From NCBI GenBank assembly GCA_036874045.1, contig CM072346.1, positions 10,392,001 to 10,456,000 on the forward strand: a DNA stretch of 64,000 nt, read 5' to 3'. This DNA comes from Cymodocea nodosa. Taxonomy: Eukaryota > Streptophyta > Magnoliopsida > Alismatales > Cymodoceaceae. Under the pieces are notes generated by a model. The model had not been told where the DNA came from. It searched no databases and saw nothing but the letters and a program-made list of their open reading frames with translations. The position numbers and the translations under genes were made by a program. Below, one piece after another: positions 45,358 to 57,515 of the stretch; the stretch's first letter is position 1, and every line of letters begins with the position of its first letter.

Positions 45358-47618
45358 ATGGTCTCCAAGTTCTATAAAGGTCGTGGCAGAGGAAAAGGCA
45401 AAAGCAGAGGAGATAAAGGAAAAGCTATAGAGCATGATGAAGTTCCACGTGTTTGGTTTAAGAAAATTTTGCAAGTTGACAAAAGGTTAGCAGAAATTTA
45501 TAGAGATTACTTCTTTCCTTAAGGTATACTAGATGAAGTTAGACAAGAGCTTCAAATTACTGATGAAAATATTACATACATAGGTATTCGTAGTAAATTT
45601 GATAGAGAATACAAAATGAAATGTGTTGAGATTGCATTTCTCGAGCAGTATGCAAAATATTTGGAAAAAGGTGTAGGTACTTCAACTAGAACTCCTCAAA
45701 TACCAATAAACGGTACAAGACTACATGCATTTGAGGAAGAGCATGGATCAGCTATCCCTACTCCTTTATATTCAAAACAATTAGAATCACATATTGCTAT
45801 AGATAAAAGAAAAGTTGACAATCTTCGAAAGGCTATAGCTATAGAAAGTGCTTTTGAAGAATTAAAGTAGAAAACTTTTATGGAGCAATTTGAAAAGAAA
45901 ACAGCAATACTTGAAGAGGAGAAACATAAATTTTATAGTAGAAGGAAAGTCAAAAAAATTGTGTCTGAGGAAACAAAGTCTATTGGAAAAAGAAAATCAG
46001 ATGAGCATTTATTTTCTAAAGGCAATGTATGTCTAGACATTGTACCTCACAATGCATCTGATAAACTCATCAGTTCTGAGCATATTGAAACTGATGATGA
46101 TAATGAGACTTTATTTTCTCTTGCTAGAAAACTTGAGAAGAAATACAAGTCAAATATGAGCTCAAGTTTTTCTATTAGTTCAAGTCCTAATGATGCAGAA
46201 ATTGAAAAATCATAACATTAGGCACCTAACATTGAACAAGTTATTGCAGATATAATTGACAATGTTGAGGTAGTAACTAGTTCACAAGCTGAATTGTTTG
46301 GAGTAGTAGATATTGAAAATGTTAAAACTCCAGAAGAGCTAAAAGTTAACTTTCTTCAGAATCTATAGAAGCAGCGTCTAAGAATTCACAACGTGTATTA
46401 ATGGAAATATCTGTTGAAAAAAATAAACAATTACAGGCAGATACACCGGCTATAGAATTTGTGGAAAAATTGAACTTTGATCATTCTATAGAGACTGATC
46501 CAATGAATGTTGAGCTTAATGAAGATGTTCCTTACAATGCTAAAGCTGAAGAATCAAGCTTACCTGAGCAGCTTCAAGAACATATTTTTCCGAAGGAACA
46601 ACATGACATTCATTTTGAAGAAGAGATTCCTAAAGATGAAATAAACTCTGAATCACGGCTTCAGGTATCACCTTCTTCGTGTATAGTATTACAAATTCAA
46701 GGTAATTCAATTCATTTTAGATCTGAGGAAGTATTGCAGAAATACAATAATCTGATTACATGTCAGATTCTGCATGCTCATCCAATAAAATTTAGAAATT
46801 TGATGGAAATAAGAGATCTATTTGAGTTTCAAGGCCTCATTCAATTCTTGCTAGTTGGAATGAAATGGAAACAATACACAAAGCTTATTGCAGCTTTTTA
46901 TAGCAATCTGGTCAAGAATGGAAATTTTCTGAAAACTCAAATCAATCAACAAGAGTTTGTATTATCTCCTGAGTTAATTTTTGAAGTTTTGGGATTAAAG
47001 AATGAAGGTGTTGTTGTTACAAAAAGATTTGACATGATTAGACAATTGGAATGGAACATTCAGTCTTTATCAAAAATTCCATATGTATATTCTGAAATGA
47101 GATTAATGGAAAATCTGAATGTAGAGGCAAGGTTCATTGCAAATATATTGCATGCAAATTTATTTCAGGGAGTTGGACACAATATGGAAGTTAGTAGAAG
47201 TTGTTTATATGCAACTTATGGCCTGTTGAATAGAATTCAAATCAAATGGTTTGATGTTTTCACTTCTCAACTACAGCATATGAGTTCAAAGTTATTTTAT
47301 GGTGATGCTGTATGTAGACTCATTGCAAGCCAATTGAATTTATTCGACTGGCCCTCTGAAACTAATGGCATGAGAGCATTTAGTGTAAAAGATTTGCAAC
47401 GATTCCAAGTCATGCATAAACCTCAACAACAACAACAACAACCTGATTGTACAGAACATATACAACCACAACAACAAAGTTATTCAGTTCACGCAAAACA
47501 ACAAACCCAGATATCTCCTGACTTAGATGTAGTGCTTAATGACATCAGAAATGATATTAGGCATCTAGGAGATAAAATATGTAATGCTATAAGTCATATA
47601 CTTAGGAGAGATTGTTAA
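45358..47618 (+). pseudogene. Accessory ORF of SIRE-like element, right arm (most complete copy)
   Basis: ~750 codons in two frames. The N-terminus is basic and Gly/Lys-rich (MVSKFYKGRGRGKGKSRGDK), suggesting nucleic-acid binding. Stops lie at 45520 and 45868 (the latter TAG, where the left arm has CAG). A frame change falls between 46215 and 46401. The last 405 codons are open and hold IKFRNLMEIRDLFEFQGLIQ, AAFYSNL, LIFEVLGLKNEG, LNRIQIKWFDVFTSQLQHMS, KLFYGDAVCRLIASQLNLFD and a Gln-rich tail, ending RRDC. This matches the pattern in gypsy elements 1 and 3. It sits downstream of pol, the slot called 'env-like' in SIRE elements, yet no signal peptide or transmembrane anchor is evident. Confidence 0.82.
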
Positions 47619-48095
47619 CTATCTGTTTGCTTGTTTCTGAATACAAAATGTAATGTTTGTATTCATTGAACAATACATTTTTCTGTAAATGTTTACAATT
47701 CTTATTATTGTTTACAGAAAGTGTTGTTGTAAATATATCTCTTACTATATATATTATCTATAATTATCTTTTTGATTAATGACAAAAAGGGGGAGAAATG
47801 TTATAAAAAGATGATTATGATCTTAATTGCATATATTATAAAGGGAGATGATATTTAAATGGTTATTGTAATCTGACAAATGATTATATAATGAAAGGGA
47901 GAGAAATGATACTTATATATTTATTGACATCTGAAAGTTTTATTTCTGAGAGTGATTTTTACACAAACAATAGAAATAAGCTTAAGTGAACTTAAGTCAA
48001 CAAACTTGTTTGTTGAATTAAAAGTTAACCCAATGAAGGTACTTTGTTAAGTTAAACATATTTCATAATTGATTTAATATGGTTTTGTCATCATC
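47619..48095 (+). other. Non-coding 3' region, right arm
   Basis: A purine run, AAAAAGGGGGAGAAATG, near 47785 resembles the PPT. Hairpin-type repeats of CAACAAACTTGTTTGTTG lie near 47998. No gene seen. Confidence 0.6.
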
Positions 48096-48109
48096 GAAAA
48101 GGGGGAGAT
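48096..48109 (+). promoter_or_regulatory. Polypurine tract, right arm
   Basis: GAAAAGGGGGAGAT lies directly before the LTR at 48110. Confidence 0.9.
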
Positions 48110-49784
48110 TGTTGAGTATTTTGTTTTGATGATGTGTGCTGAATGAAAATAATCATATTTGCTTAATTACTATTGCTTGTGAAAAGAAATTAAAAACATC
48201 AATTAATACAGAAAAAGCTTACTAATATAAATACTTGTCTGTATTGGATCTGAAATTATACTATTAAATAACTAGTCATTTCATTGCATTAATTTCTCAT
48301 GTAACTAAACGTTAAGTTAACGTGTGTTTTTTATTGAAAAGCATGATATGTTTTAAAGTTATATCTTCTATATCATGAACAATGCACGTTTAGACAACTC
48401 ATTAAGTTAGAGTGTTATTTGTATAGAGGTCACGTGAGAACTCATTGAGTTAGTGAGTAAAAGAAGAGACGAACTTGTTAAGTTAGTGTTGTACACATGG
48501 TGAAATTATAAGTTACGAATATTATATTGTATCACGTGAGGTGCACATGTTTAACTCGTTAAGTTAACATAACTAAATGTGTTGAGTTGCTATATTGAAC
48601 ACTAAGGCAATGCGTTAGGTTAGCGTTATAAAACTTAAGTTGTTATTTTTGCACGTGGTAAAATTCTTATTATAAAAATATTTGTTTATTACTAGTTCGT
48701 TGAGTTATCTATAACACAACGGAGATGGTTCGTTGAGTTATCGTAACACCATGGAGATAGTTCGTTGAGTTAGCTACAATACTTGTCACGTGAAATGGCA
48801 CATGAGGAACTCGTTAAGTTAGAAACGTTAAGTTAATATCTACTTATGTTACTCGTTTAGTTAACATTAAAGTAATGACTTTTTATTATACTGATGAAAA
48901 ATTTTGGACGAGAAAGTTTATTTTGTAGGAAATTTTTCAGAGATTCAAGACTGATGATTAAAGAAGATTCAAAATGTAAATGTGGGTTAGAACGTGTGTG
49001 TTTCGACGAAGGAAAAAACAAAGACGTGAAGAAGTGGAAAACTGGTAGTGATTAAATGTGGAGGATATGCATTAAATGAAGATATAGTATAAAAGGCATA
49101 GAATTCTTGTTGATCAAATTATCCTTGCACATAAAATAAAAAATCTTTTCAAGGATCAAACTATCCTTGCACACCAAAAGAAAAATCTTTTGAGGGATCA
49201 AAAACACTTCTTCGGGAAAAAACTCTCAGGTGGAAGAAAATTCAGTGAAGCAGAAAAGGTTAAATTTATGTCATTGAAGATTTGAACTCTCAGGTGGAAG
49301 AAAATTCAGTGAAGCAGAAAAAGGTATTATATACGTCACTGAAGATTTGAAGTATTAGAAGAAAGCAAATTCAGTGAAGTAGAAAAAGGTATTATATATG
49401 TCACTGAAGATTTGAAGTATTAGAAGAAAGCAAATTCAGTGAAGCATAAAAAGACAAGATATTCGTCATTGAAGAATTGCTGAAGAAGAAAGAAGAAGAA
49501 GAAGAAAGATCTCAAACAAGGAGAAATGTTTTAAATTCCGCAAATTAGTTTTCTCTATTTGTAGTTATGAAATTGATTAGATGATACATGCTATCGAGAT
49601 ATAATTGCATCTACAAATTCTGAGGAGAATTGAATTATATATTGTAATTGAAACCTTGAATAAAAATGATTTTATGAAAATAATGTCTTGACTTGTTTTT
49701 GAGTTTTAAAGTTTCAATTATATTTTTTCTCTGTTTTTGAAAAACACAATTCACCCCCCTCTTGTGTAGCCATACGATCCTATA
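48110..49784 (+). repeat. 3' LTR of element 6
   Basis: 1675 bp, TGTTGAG...CCTATA (terminal CA decayed to TA). A ~70-bp tandem repeat with about four units at 49222-49460 (AAATTCAGTGAAGCAGAAAA units) has about three units in the left-arm LTR. Confidence 0.93.
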
Positions 49785-49789
49785 GTCTA

Positions 49790-50740
49790 ACAAAGGAATG
49801 TTAACTTGTACTTTTTCAAAAATTTCTCTAATTTTTTCTTATTTTTCAGGAAATGTTTGTTGTAATCTTTCAAGATAGGGTGCTAATGATTATGATTTAG
49901 AAGATTCTTTGTCTTTCATTTCATTCGTTTGATCATTTTTAGCCTCATCTTCAGATTCAGATTTTCTTCATTGATTTCTACATTTTCAGATATTACATTT
50001 TCATTATCGTTTTGTTTTTTGTTCTTATCCATCTTCATATTATTTTCTTTTTGAATTCTTGGTGGTATATCAATTCCAGATCTTAATGTTATAGATACAT
50101 CTTCTAGATTTTCATTACTTTCATGATGTTCTTGTATTTCATTTTCATAATTTTGATATTTACTTGTTTTTAGTTTTAAATTGCATTCTTTAAATTCTAT
50201 TGCATTGGTATTTTCTCTTTTTTGTATATCTTGCAAATTATGCACTTCTGTAACATTAAAGTTTTCATTTGTGTTTTCCTATTGCATAACTTGTAATTTC
50301 ATTGTAAATTCGTCCAATACTTTTAATTTTTTTCTTGATCATCTAATCTCATTGCATTCAATTTTTGATCAATTTTCATTATGATTTTTTCAGTTTCGTA
50401 AATGAGTTGATGACACATATATTGTTCCAGTTTATCCATGTTTTGGTTTAAGCTACGCTCTAATCTGTCATACCTATCTCAAACTTCCTTGTCTCTCAAC
50501 ATATTACATATTCCATGTTGACCATTAGTTGGGTAAACTATAGGATTCTCATACTCAGCTCCATTATATTGAATATAATTCATTTATTGTTCATGAGCTC
50601 TAACTATCTGCAATTGTCTAAGTTTCAAACAATCAGAGATGTCGTGACATTCCAAATTGTAGAATTCACATATGCTAACTACAGGTTTCAGAAGTCTATG
50701 AGCATAAGCATATGCCATATTCTCAATTATAGAATAAAAC
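49790..50740 (-). pseudogene. NC region of element 3
   Basis: Homologous to 14416-15432. It starts near 50727 with a MAYAYAHRLLKPVVSICEF segment. The knuckle reads CEFYNLECHD, so the second Cys is lost. A ~55-nt deletion lies in the coiled-coil region (near 50405), and several frame changes follow. Joined to protease at 30785 once element 6 is removed. No capsid domain between PBS and this ORF. Confidence 0.8.
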
Positions 50741-50798
50741 ACCCAACACTCCCTCTACTTTTAAAACAAAGCAGCACTCATAGTTGCTTAGCTTCTCA

Positions 50799-50817
50799 AT
50801 TCCCGGCAACGATGCTA
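50799..50817 (-). promoter_or_regulatory. Primer binding site of element 3
   Basis: On the minus strand it reads TAGCATCGTTGCCGGGAA, the tRNA-Asp type, 7 bp inside the LTR edge. Confidence 0.85.
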
Positions 50818-50824
50818 GAAATCT

Positions 50825-52767
50825 TGTTTGGGGTTGATAAGTTAAATAAAAACTTGTATATCAATAATTACTTCTAGAAATAAACAAACAACCTTTCACA
50901 CAAATTAGTTATTAAATCCAATTTGTGATTTTAACTGCAAGTGCATAGTGTATATTGTATTAGTCTGTAAGTACAGGTCGAACCCATAGAGATTAAGAAT
51001 TGTGTACTATTTCAATTTTTATATTGGAGTTTATGTGTATACAGTAAACACTCTATTGAGTTATAGTTAACTCAACGAACTTAGTTCGTGGAGTTATGGC
51101 TAACTCAACGGACTAACCTCGTGGACTTACAATTAACTCCACGAGCCTATCTTTCAAGTTAAATACTGCTATTTATAGAGGAATACGGCCAACCATTGGG
51201 CAATTCCATAGAATGTAAATAACATCAATTAAGCTCTTTAATGTTAGTTAATATTAGATTTATCATTAAGCAACACTAACATTCAGATATTTCAGACAGT
51301 AACCATTAAAATCTTTAAGTATTTGAACGAATCAATTTCAGTAAATAGTAAACTATTTTCTATTTTCTGAATCAAACTAACATCAAACATTCACAATACT
51401 AACAATTATAACATTGATCACGATACAAAACAAACAATACAACACTGTAATGCTAAATACAAACACAGATAAGTTGTTGTTTTTGGTAGTTTTGTTTTGA
51501 TATGTTCTTGAAGATGAGCGAAGGTGAAATGTAAAAATCTCTATCGACAGTAAAAACTTCTGTCATTACATGTGTCGCGATTACATCATTGAAAACTTAA
51601 CCACTTACAATCTTGTCTCCTCTCCCTATAGAATCGCGAGTCCAAAATTGTAAGATAATCTCCTCTTCAACATATTGGCATCAACCCGAAACTAAGGCTA
51701 GAAGCTTTACGATCTCCTAAGATATGAGTCGGTGCTTAGTAAAAATGGTTTCCTTTCCTGTGACGCGATCACTCCTCATAGTGGTTGTTAGGCACCGTGT
51801 TTGGCTCGGAATCAACCCGACATCAAGAAAGTATCCTCACAGACTTCTGATGGTTGGTGATTATGGTGGCGGTGTGGAGCTTCAGGGAACTTCCGACGCT
51901 TCTTGCAGTTAGCACGGTTCTCCAACACACTTTGCACACATTTTTTCTTTGTCTTTTATATTTCTTTCAGTGGTAACTGCTTCTGCTTAAATGATCGGTT
52001 GGATTTCCTTTAGTCATATCAACGATGGTGATTTCTCCTTCATTCCACAAGTGAATTCCAACGTGATACGTGCAATCGTGGTTGTCCTTTGAATTTCCTA
52101 TTTTTGCAACTACTACAATGGCATATTAGAAAATAAATGGTCCATGGAGTTACAGATAACTCAACGAACTTACTTCATTGATTTAACTATAAAACACGTG
52201 CAATAAAGAAATAACTAGTTCAGATATTTTAGATAATTACGACTATAAGTATCCGAAACTTATATGCATTTCGGATAGTTAATAGATAACCTTCTGAAAG
52301 ATAACTTAAGTCAAGCTTCCAGATCGTGACACGTGTTCTTAAGTAGTTTTATGATAAAAAGATATTTCGAATACTTACTAATCTAACTATTAGATGCTTA
52401 GATGCATTTCGGATAGTTAACAAATAACTCACCGAAAATTCGCTTAAGTCATGCATTCAGGTTTCAACACGTGAATTCCAGGAAATAATAAAATATTTGT
52501 TTTAAAACATAACTGTCTGATACATTAAACATAACTCTTCGAAATAATAGAAAATTCGGATACTTAAGAATTAAAAACTTGTAATTCACCGAAAGTTCAG
52601 AAATGTACTTAATTAATGCTAATTCTTGGAAATTATGTAGATTCTTTCATTAAAGCATATAATAGTGCAATTATAACATAATGGCTTAATTCTCATTTGA
52701 TAAGCTAAATATTCTACAATTAACCATCATTTAACCGTTAATATTATGCACTTTTTCATTCTAAACA
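50825..52767 (-). repeat. 5' LTR of element 3
   Basis: 1943 bp, TGTTTGGGG...CTAAACA on the plus strand. It matches 21936-23840 and, inverted, the LTR of element 2. Confidence 0.94.
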
Positions 52768-52772
52768 GGATC

Positions 52773-53476
52773 TTCCTTGTAATGTAGCTCGTATTCTCTA
52801 TTAGTAGTCGAACTCTGTCTTCACGTTCAACATGCTCATCCACTTAATCCATAATCTACGTACTAATTTTTTCTTTAATTCAAATTACTATCTTTTTGAA
52901 TTTCCACTTTTCTCCACTATCATTTTGAATTTCCACGATTTCCACTCATAGATTCACCGAAACTTTATCTTCCTAGAGACTTGTAGAATATCTTCTAAGT
53001 CTTCGTTTTACTCGAACACTTATCCTTTAAGTCTTGTAAAAACTCAAACACTTATCTCTAACTCTTCAAGTTTTTGCACTTGCAAAACACATGACTGAAC
53101 AAGGAAAACTTATCTATACATTAGTCATTTTATAAAACTCAGATAGTTATCTATCCATGAGTATAAAAACTTGAACAGTTATCTAACTCTTCGATTTTCA
53201 TTACTGAACGCACATGGAAAACACGTGACAACTTAAAACATTAAAAACACACGTGTAGATAACTTAACTATACGAGTTTTTAACATAACTCTTAGACTAA
53301 ATCGAAATGTTAACTATCCAAAAGTTTAACTATCTGAAATTCTAACTATCCGAAAACTTTAACTATTTGAAAACTTTTCAACATTTAATTACGTGACTAT
53401 TATACTTAAAAAATATTATTTAGACTTATTTATAAACTTTAATAAAGCATTTATCATCAAAACAAAATTCCTAACA
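52773..53476 (-). repeat. 3' LTR of element 4, inner part
   Basis: Continues the LTR from 21935 and ends CCTAACA, followed at once by ATCTCCCCCTTTTT, the complement of a copia PPT (53477-53490). Confidence 0.82.
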
Positions 53477-55197
53477 ATCTCCCCCTTTTTGATGATGTCA
53501 AAACCTAATAAGTCAAATAATCTATCTTCTCCCCCTTTTTGGCATTATAAAAAAGTAAATAAAATGTAAGGAAGAAAAACTTGCAAAGTATATATCGTTC
53601 AAAAAGACATTTTTAAACATGCATAACTATCATGGATAAGAATAAACTGTTTGAAAAAAAAATTGTCAAAAACAAGTATATGATCATTAAATGCAGTAAA
53701 CAGTTTACATAATGCGATTGCTTTACACTAGTAATTTTCGGTAACAAATTACAATAAATAAATCATGCAATACATAATTTGTATAATCACAAGCCTCTTT
53801 GTCTTCAAAAAATATTGATCAAAGTATTTAAAATTTGCCTTGCAATTTCTGTACTTACTCTGTTGATCTGATCAATTATTGCTTGATCTAAATCAGAATG
53901 TGAAACTTGTGACTATTGGTGTAAAAATTCAGTATTTATGTCTATATGTAAATTTGTATGTGTATCTGTATGTATACCTGTATTTGTATCTATATGTTGC
54001 TGTTGTTCTAAAACTTGTGTCGACTGTTGTTGTTGTGCTTGTGACTGAGTTTGCCAATCCTGTTGTTGTTGTTGCTGTCGAATTACAGGTGTATCTACTT
54101 CCTGGTATTTTTGTAGTTCCTTTGTAGAGAAAGATCTTGACTTTAATCTTTTCTATGGCCAAGGTTTAATATCTGTTTGACTTGCCACAATTCTCAAAAG
54201 TGTATCACCATAAAATAATTTACTTTGCAAGTCTAAGATATGAGAAACAAAATATCATACCAGTTTACTTGTATATGGTTAATTAATGCATATGTAGCAT
54301 AAAGACAACATCTGCCAACCTCTATGCCATGACCAAACCTCTAAAAGAGTGAAGCATGCAGTATTTTTGCAATAAAACGTGCTTGGCCATTTAAATCATT
54401 TAGTAATCTCATTGGATTGTTGGTAGTAAGATCTTTGGCTAAACTTTTAATGTCCCATCCCAATTGATAAACCTGTTTTCTTTTTGATAATTTAACTCCA
54501 TTTTTTAGACCAAGTACTTGATAAAGTAATTCTAGAGTTAAATATATATCGTAGTCTTGTATATTGGAAATAGGAATACCTTCTTCTACTATTAAGTTTG
54601 AGTAAAAACAACTTACAAGTTCTGGTATAACAAGATGACCTAGTTGTTGTGGAAGTAGAGTCAACAAGCCTTGAAATGCAATCATTTCTCGTATATGTGC
54701 CATCCGTTCAAACTTAACTGGTCTTGAATATAAAACTATAAAAGTTTTATATGTTTGAAATTTTTCATAACAAGAACTATTTTTGAACCATAACAATGTA
54801 TTTTCGTCGAAATTCTGTTTAGGATTAGGTATTTTCCTATCATGATGTTCTGATCTGGGACTTGTTTCAATATTATTAGCAACATCTATATTTTCAGATC
54901 ATTCAGAACTGGTGGAATTTCTATCAAAGCTAGTATAAATGTCTGAAATATCTGTTATTGTCATATCAATAATCTACTGAATTTCCTATATGTGATCTTC
55001 TTGAAACATATTAGTATCAACAGTCTCTGTACTATTCTGTCTATCAGCAACATTTATTTCTATAAATGGTCTATACAATAATTGTCTCTATATGAAAGAA
55101 TGTTCTATATCTGTTTGTGCAATAGTCATTCTGTAATTCTGAAATTTCTATAATTGAGACATTAGTAGTGTCATATTCTATTTGTAACTATGTAGAT
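53477..55197 (-). mobile_element. Element 4: internal 3' part of a SIRE-like copia element
   Basis: PPT, 3' non-coding region (53491-53804, no gene seen) and accessory ORF, belonging with the LTR at 21445-21935 and 52773-53476. The probable target duplication is CAGGT at 21440-21444, with its partner not in the window. Cut at its upstream side near 55197, apparently by element 5. Confidence 0.75.
53805..55197 (-). pseudogene. Accessory ORF of element 4 (partial)
   Basis: Clearest at 54341-54796, with VLYSRPVKFERMAHIREMIA, FQGLLTLLPQQLGHLVIPEL, CFYSNL, ELLYQVLGLKNGVKLSKRKQ and LNGQARFIAKILHASLF. Downstream, after a frame change, come NHIQVNWYDI and a Gln-rich tail (CAA repeats near 54050). 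It ends at about 53805. It is intermediate in pattern between the SIRE-like and gypsy accessory proteins here. The N-terminal third is missing at the element 5 boundary. Confidence 0.75.
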
Positions 55198-57491
55198 TGT
55201 TGATTATATACATTTATCAACAAATATACCCTATACTGTAATAGACATAACCACATGTATAAAATGTAGTATAAGCAACTATACCAAAATTCAAAAATCT
55301 CTATCTAAGATAGAGTAAGAGGAAGAATATCTGTACATTCTGTAAAGTATCAATTTATGCATTTTATATATGTTAATTCATGCATGTTAAGGATTATAAG
55401 TCATCATTATATATGTTCTTATAAAGGATTACATGAAAATCATATTTTTAGACATATGCATGAATTAGGGATTAAATAGTTGATAATGTACAAATTTATC
55501 CTTTATCAATTAAACACCTAGTCAATAGCCCTTGTATTAGACATAATTCTTATAATTCTTCAATGTATGACTTTATATACATTGTATGATTGCCAAATCA
55601 CTTAAATATGATGTTAAACTAAAGAACTTTAAGTAATTCATGTATGTACATGTGAAAAAGTTGTAGACCAAAACCTTCCTAATTTGGCAACTTTCCATAT
55701 ATGGCAACTCATGCATGCATGTATACTATATTTGCATCATATGATTTATATTCAATGTATATGTGCATCCAACTTGGTTTTGAGTTTTATAGGTCAATAA
55801 ATCATGAAATCAAGGTGGATTAAAGAAGAAAAAACGTGAGCCATTGGATGCAACTTATTGGAGCCCAAGCAACAAAAGCCTAGAGTATTTAAAGTGTTTG
55901 ACCACTCAATTCTAGGCTATCTCCTCCTCTTCCAACACATTGCAGCCGGCGGTTCTAGCCATTCCAACATCTCCATCCGGAAAGTCTCATCTTCCCCTTG
56001 ATCTTGAACAAGCTCCCTTCAAGAATGGTGAGCTTTGGCATCTTCCACTCCTCCTAGAAGACACCTTCTCTTCAATTCAGACGGCCATACGCTAGGATCT
56101 CCTTGGGTGTTCATCTTGGTGGATTGGGAAGCTCGTGTGACTGATTTGGAGTGGAGGAAAAGGTTAGGATCTTCAGGGTTGAGTCAACGGAAGCACCATT
56201 CTTTGATGTGGAAGCCAAAGTTGTGGGTCTTGGAGGCAAGATCTTGAGGACGTGCACCACTCTTCTTCAAGGCAACCTTAGAAGCTTCACTTGGACGTGC
56301 TACAGGTGGTGACAGCCCTGTGGAGCATCGATTTCAAGGACTTTGGGGAGACATTGCTTGAAGAAACGTGGAGGATTAAAAGGTATGATGGAAAGGAGAG
56401 ATCCTCATACTAGTTTTCATGTTTTACAATTTTATATGTATGAGTATAGTTTGAGTATGTGGAAGAATGAAATTCTATGCATAAATCTTTATTTCAAATG
56501 TTCTAAATTAAAGATTATATATTGTTTTGATGTTAATTGATATCAGGATTGAGTTCATATCATATGTTTCGTGTGAATGAATGTGATGATGTGAATTGTG
56601 AAGGTAGTTTTCCTTTTCTTAGATGGCTAGAATGTTAGTAGCTTTTCTTCGAATTGTATGTACTTGTTCGTCATCTCTAAATTCTATTTTTTGTTTCGTT
56701 TTGTAAGTATAATGAGTGTAGAACAAGTTTAAAATGTTTTAGAATTTTTTAGAATGTTTTCCGAAGATTTTCGATTTTATTTTGTGAAGGTATCAGCGGT
56801 TTTGAGTCTCTATCGAGTGCTAGTTTTTAGCTCGACGCCTGTGCTGTGCTTGCATCGTGTATTTTTTGGAATTCAGTTCTGTAAATTTTCCTTGTTAGTG
56901 TAACAGATCTACTTTCAAGGTGCACTTATTTTGTAGCATTTCATGAAGATTTGACGGAGATTTGATTTTTGAACCGAAGGTGCATTTTTGGAAAGTTTCT
57001 ATAACCGTCTGCACCCCTTTCTTAAATAAGATATTGCCAGCGTTTTAAGTTGATTTAATCCACGAAATCATAGCCATTTGAAAGATATTCCGAGGATCTT
57101 TCCAACTGTTATTTATTCTGGATTTTTAAACATTCAAGTTGGAAGTTATTGGAGTTAAAATTCGAGCATAAATTCTGTGATTTCCAGATTAATACTCATT
57201 GATTTCTTAAATATCTTATCATAACTAATTGGATTTTGGGTTAATCTTATAAACCTTAATTGTGCTACGAATTTTGTATATTAATATTAAGTAATTAGAG
57301 TTTAATTATGAATTAGTTTAATGTAGATATTTAATTGGATAATCATTTTAATAAAATTATTTAAGACAAATTCCTTGTGGATTCGACTCGTACTTGCATA
57401 TGCTTATTACAATGGGCACCGTGCGCTTGCAGTTATAAATGTAAAATTTGAGCTTTTACCATTATTTTAATAATACATAAAAGCGTTTACA
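55198..57491 (+). repeat. Probable 5' LTR of element 5 (start uncertain)
   Basis: The right edge is firm: GTTTACA at 57491, then the PBS 6 bp later. The left edge is inferred from where element 4 coding similarity stops (TGTTGATTAT at 55198); TGATAATGTAC at 55481 is an alternative. GC rises at 55900-56350, as in the transcribed part of Athila LTRs. Short frames inside (56035-56247) have no domain. The partner LTR is beyond the window. Confidence 0.55.
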
Positions 57492-57497
57492 AGTTTT

Positions 57498-57515
57498 TGG
57501 CGCCATTGCTGGGGA
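57498..57515 (+). promoter_or_regulatory. Primer binding site of element 5
   Basis: TGGCGCCATTGCTGGGGA is an almost canonical tRNA-Asp type site. Confidence 0.92.

Larger units (their letters stand above)
30786..49789 (+). mobile_element. Element 6: rearranged SIRE-like copia composite
   Basis: The outer edges carry the same 5-bp duplication GTCTA (30786-30790 and 49785-49789), so the whole block entered as one insertion or grew from one. The left LTR is plus-oriented, holds element 7, and is cut at 37105. From there a minus-oriented 3' half (LTR, PPT, accessory ORF, RNase H/RT) runs to 42586. A junction of ~75-105 bp follows, then a plus-oriented 3' half ending in a complete LTR. The gag, PR, IN and N-terminal RT regions, and the PBS, are absent. 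Confidence 0.9.
21931..52772 (-). mobile_element. Element 3: Athila-like gypsy element, split by element 6
   Basis: LTRs lie at 21936-23840 and 50825-52767, with target duplication GGATC at 21931-21935 and 52768-52772. It is of the same family as elements 1 and 2. The interior is divided at 30785/49790 by composite element 6. Between 3' LTR and accessory ORF the PPT, capsid and F-box regions are missing: the LTR ends short at 23840 and joins sequence equivalent to ~7456 of element 1 through a 4-bp overlap (ATAA). Confidence 0.93.

Noticed and set aside
53879-54127. Plus-strand frame rich in Tyr/Leu/Val resembling a membrane protein
   Set aside because: It is the antisense of a Gln-rich, CAA-repeat tail of the minus-strand accessory ORF; the hydrophobic look comes from the complement of repeats.
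56035-56247. 70-codon frame in the probable LTR of element 5
   Set aside because: Lies in the GC-richer transcribed part of an LTR, with no domain; the next frame (56343-56540) is equally featureless.
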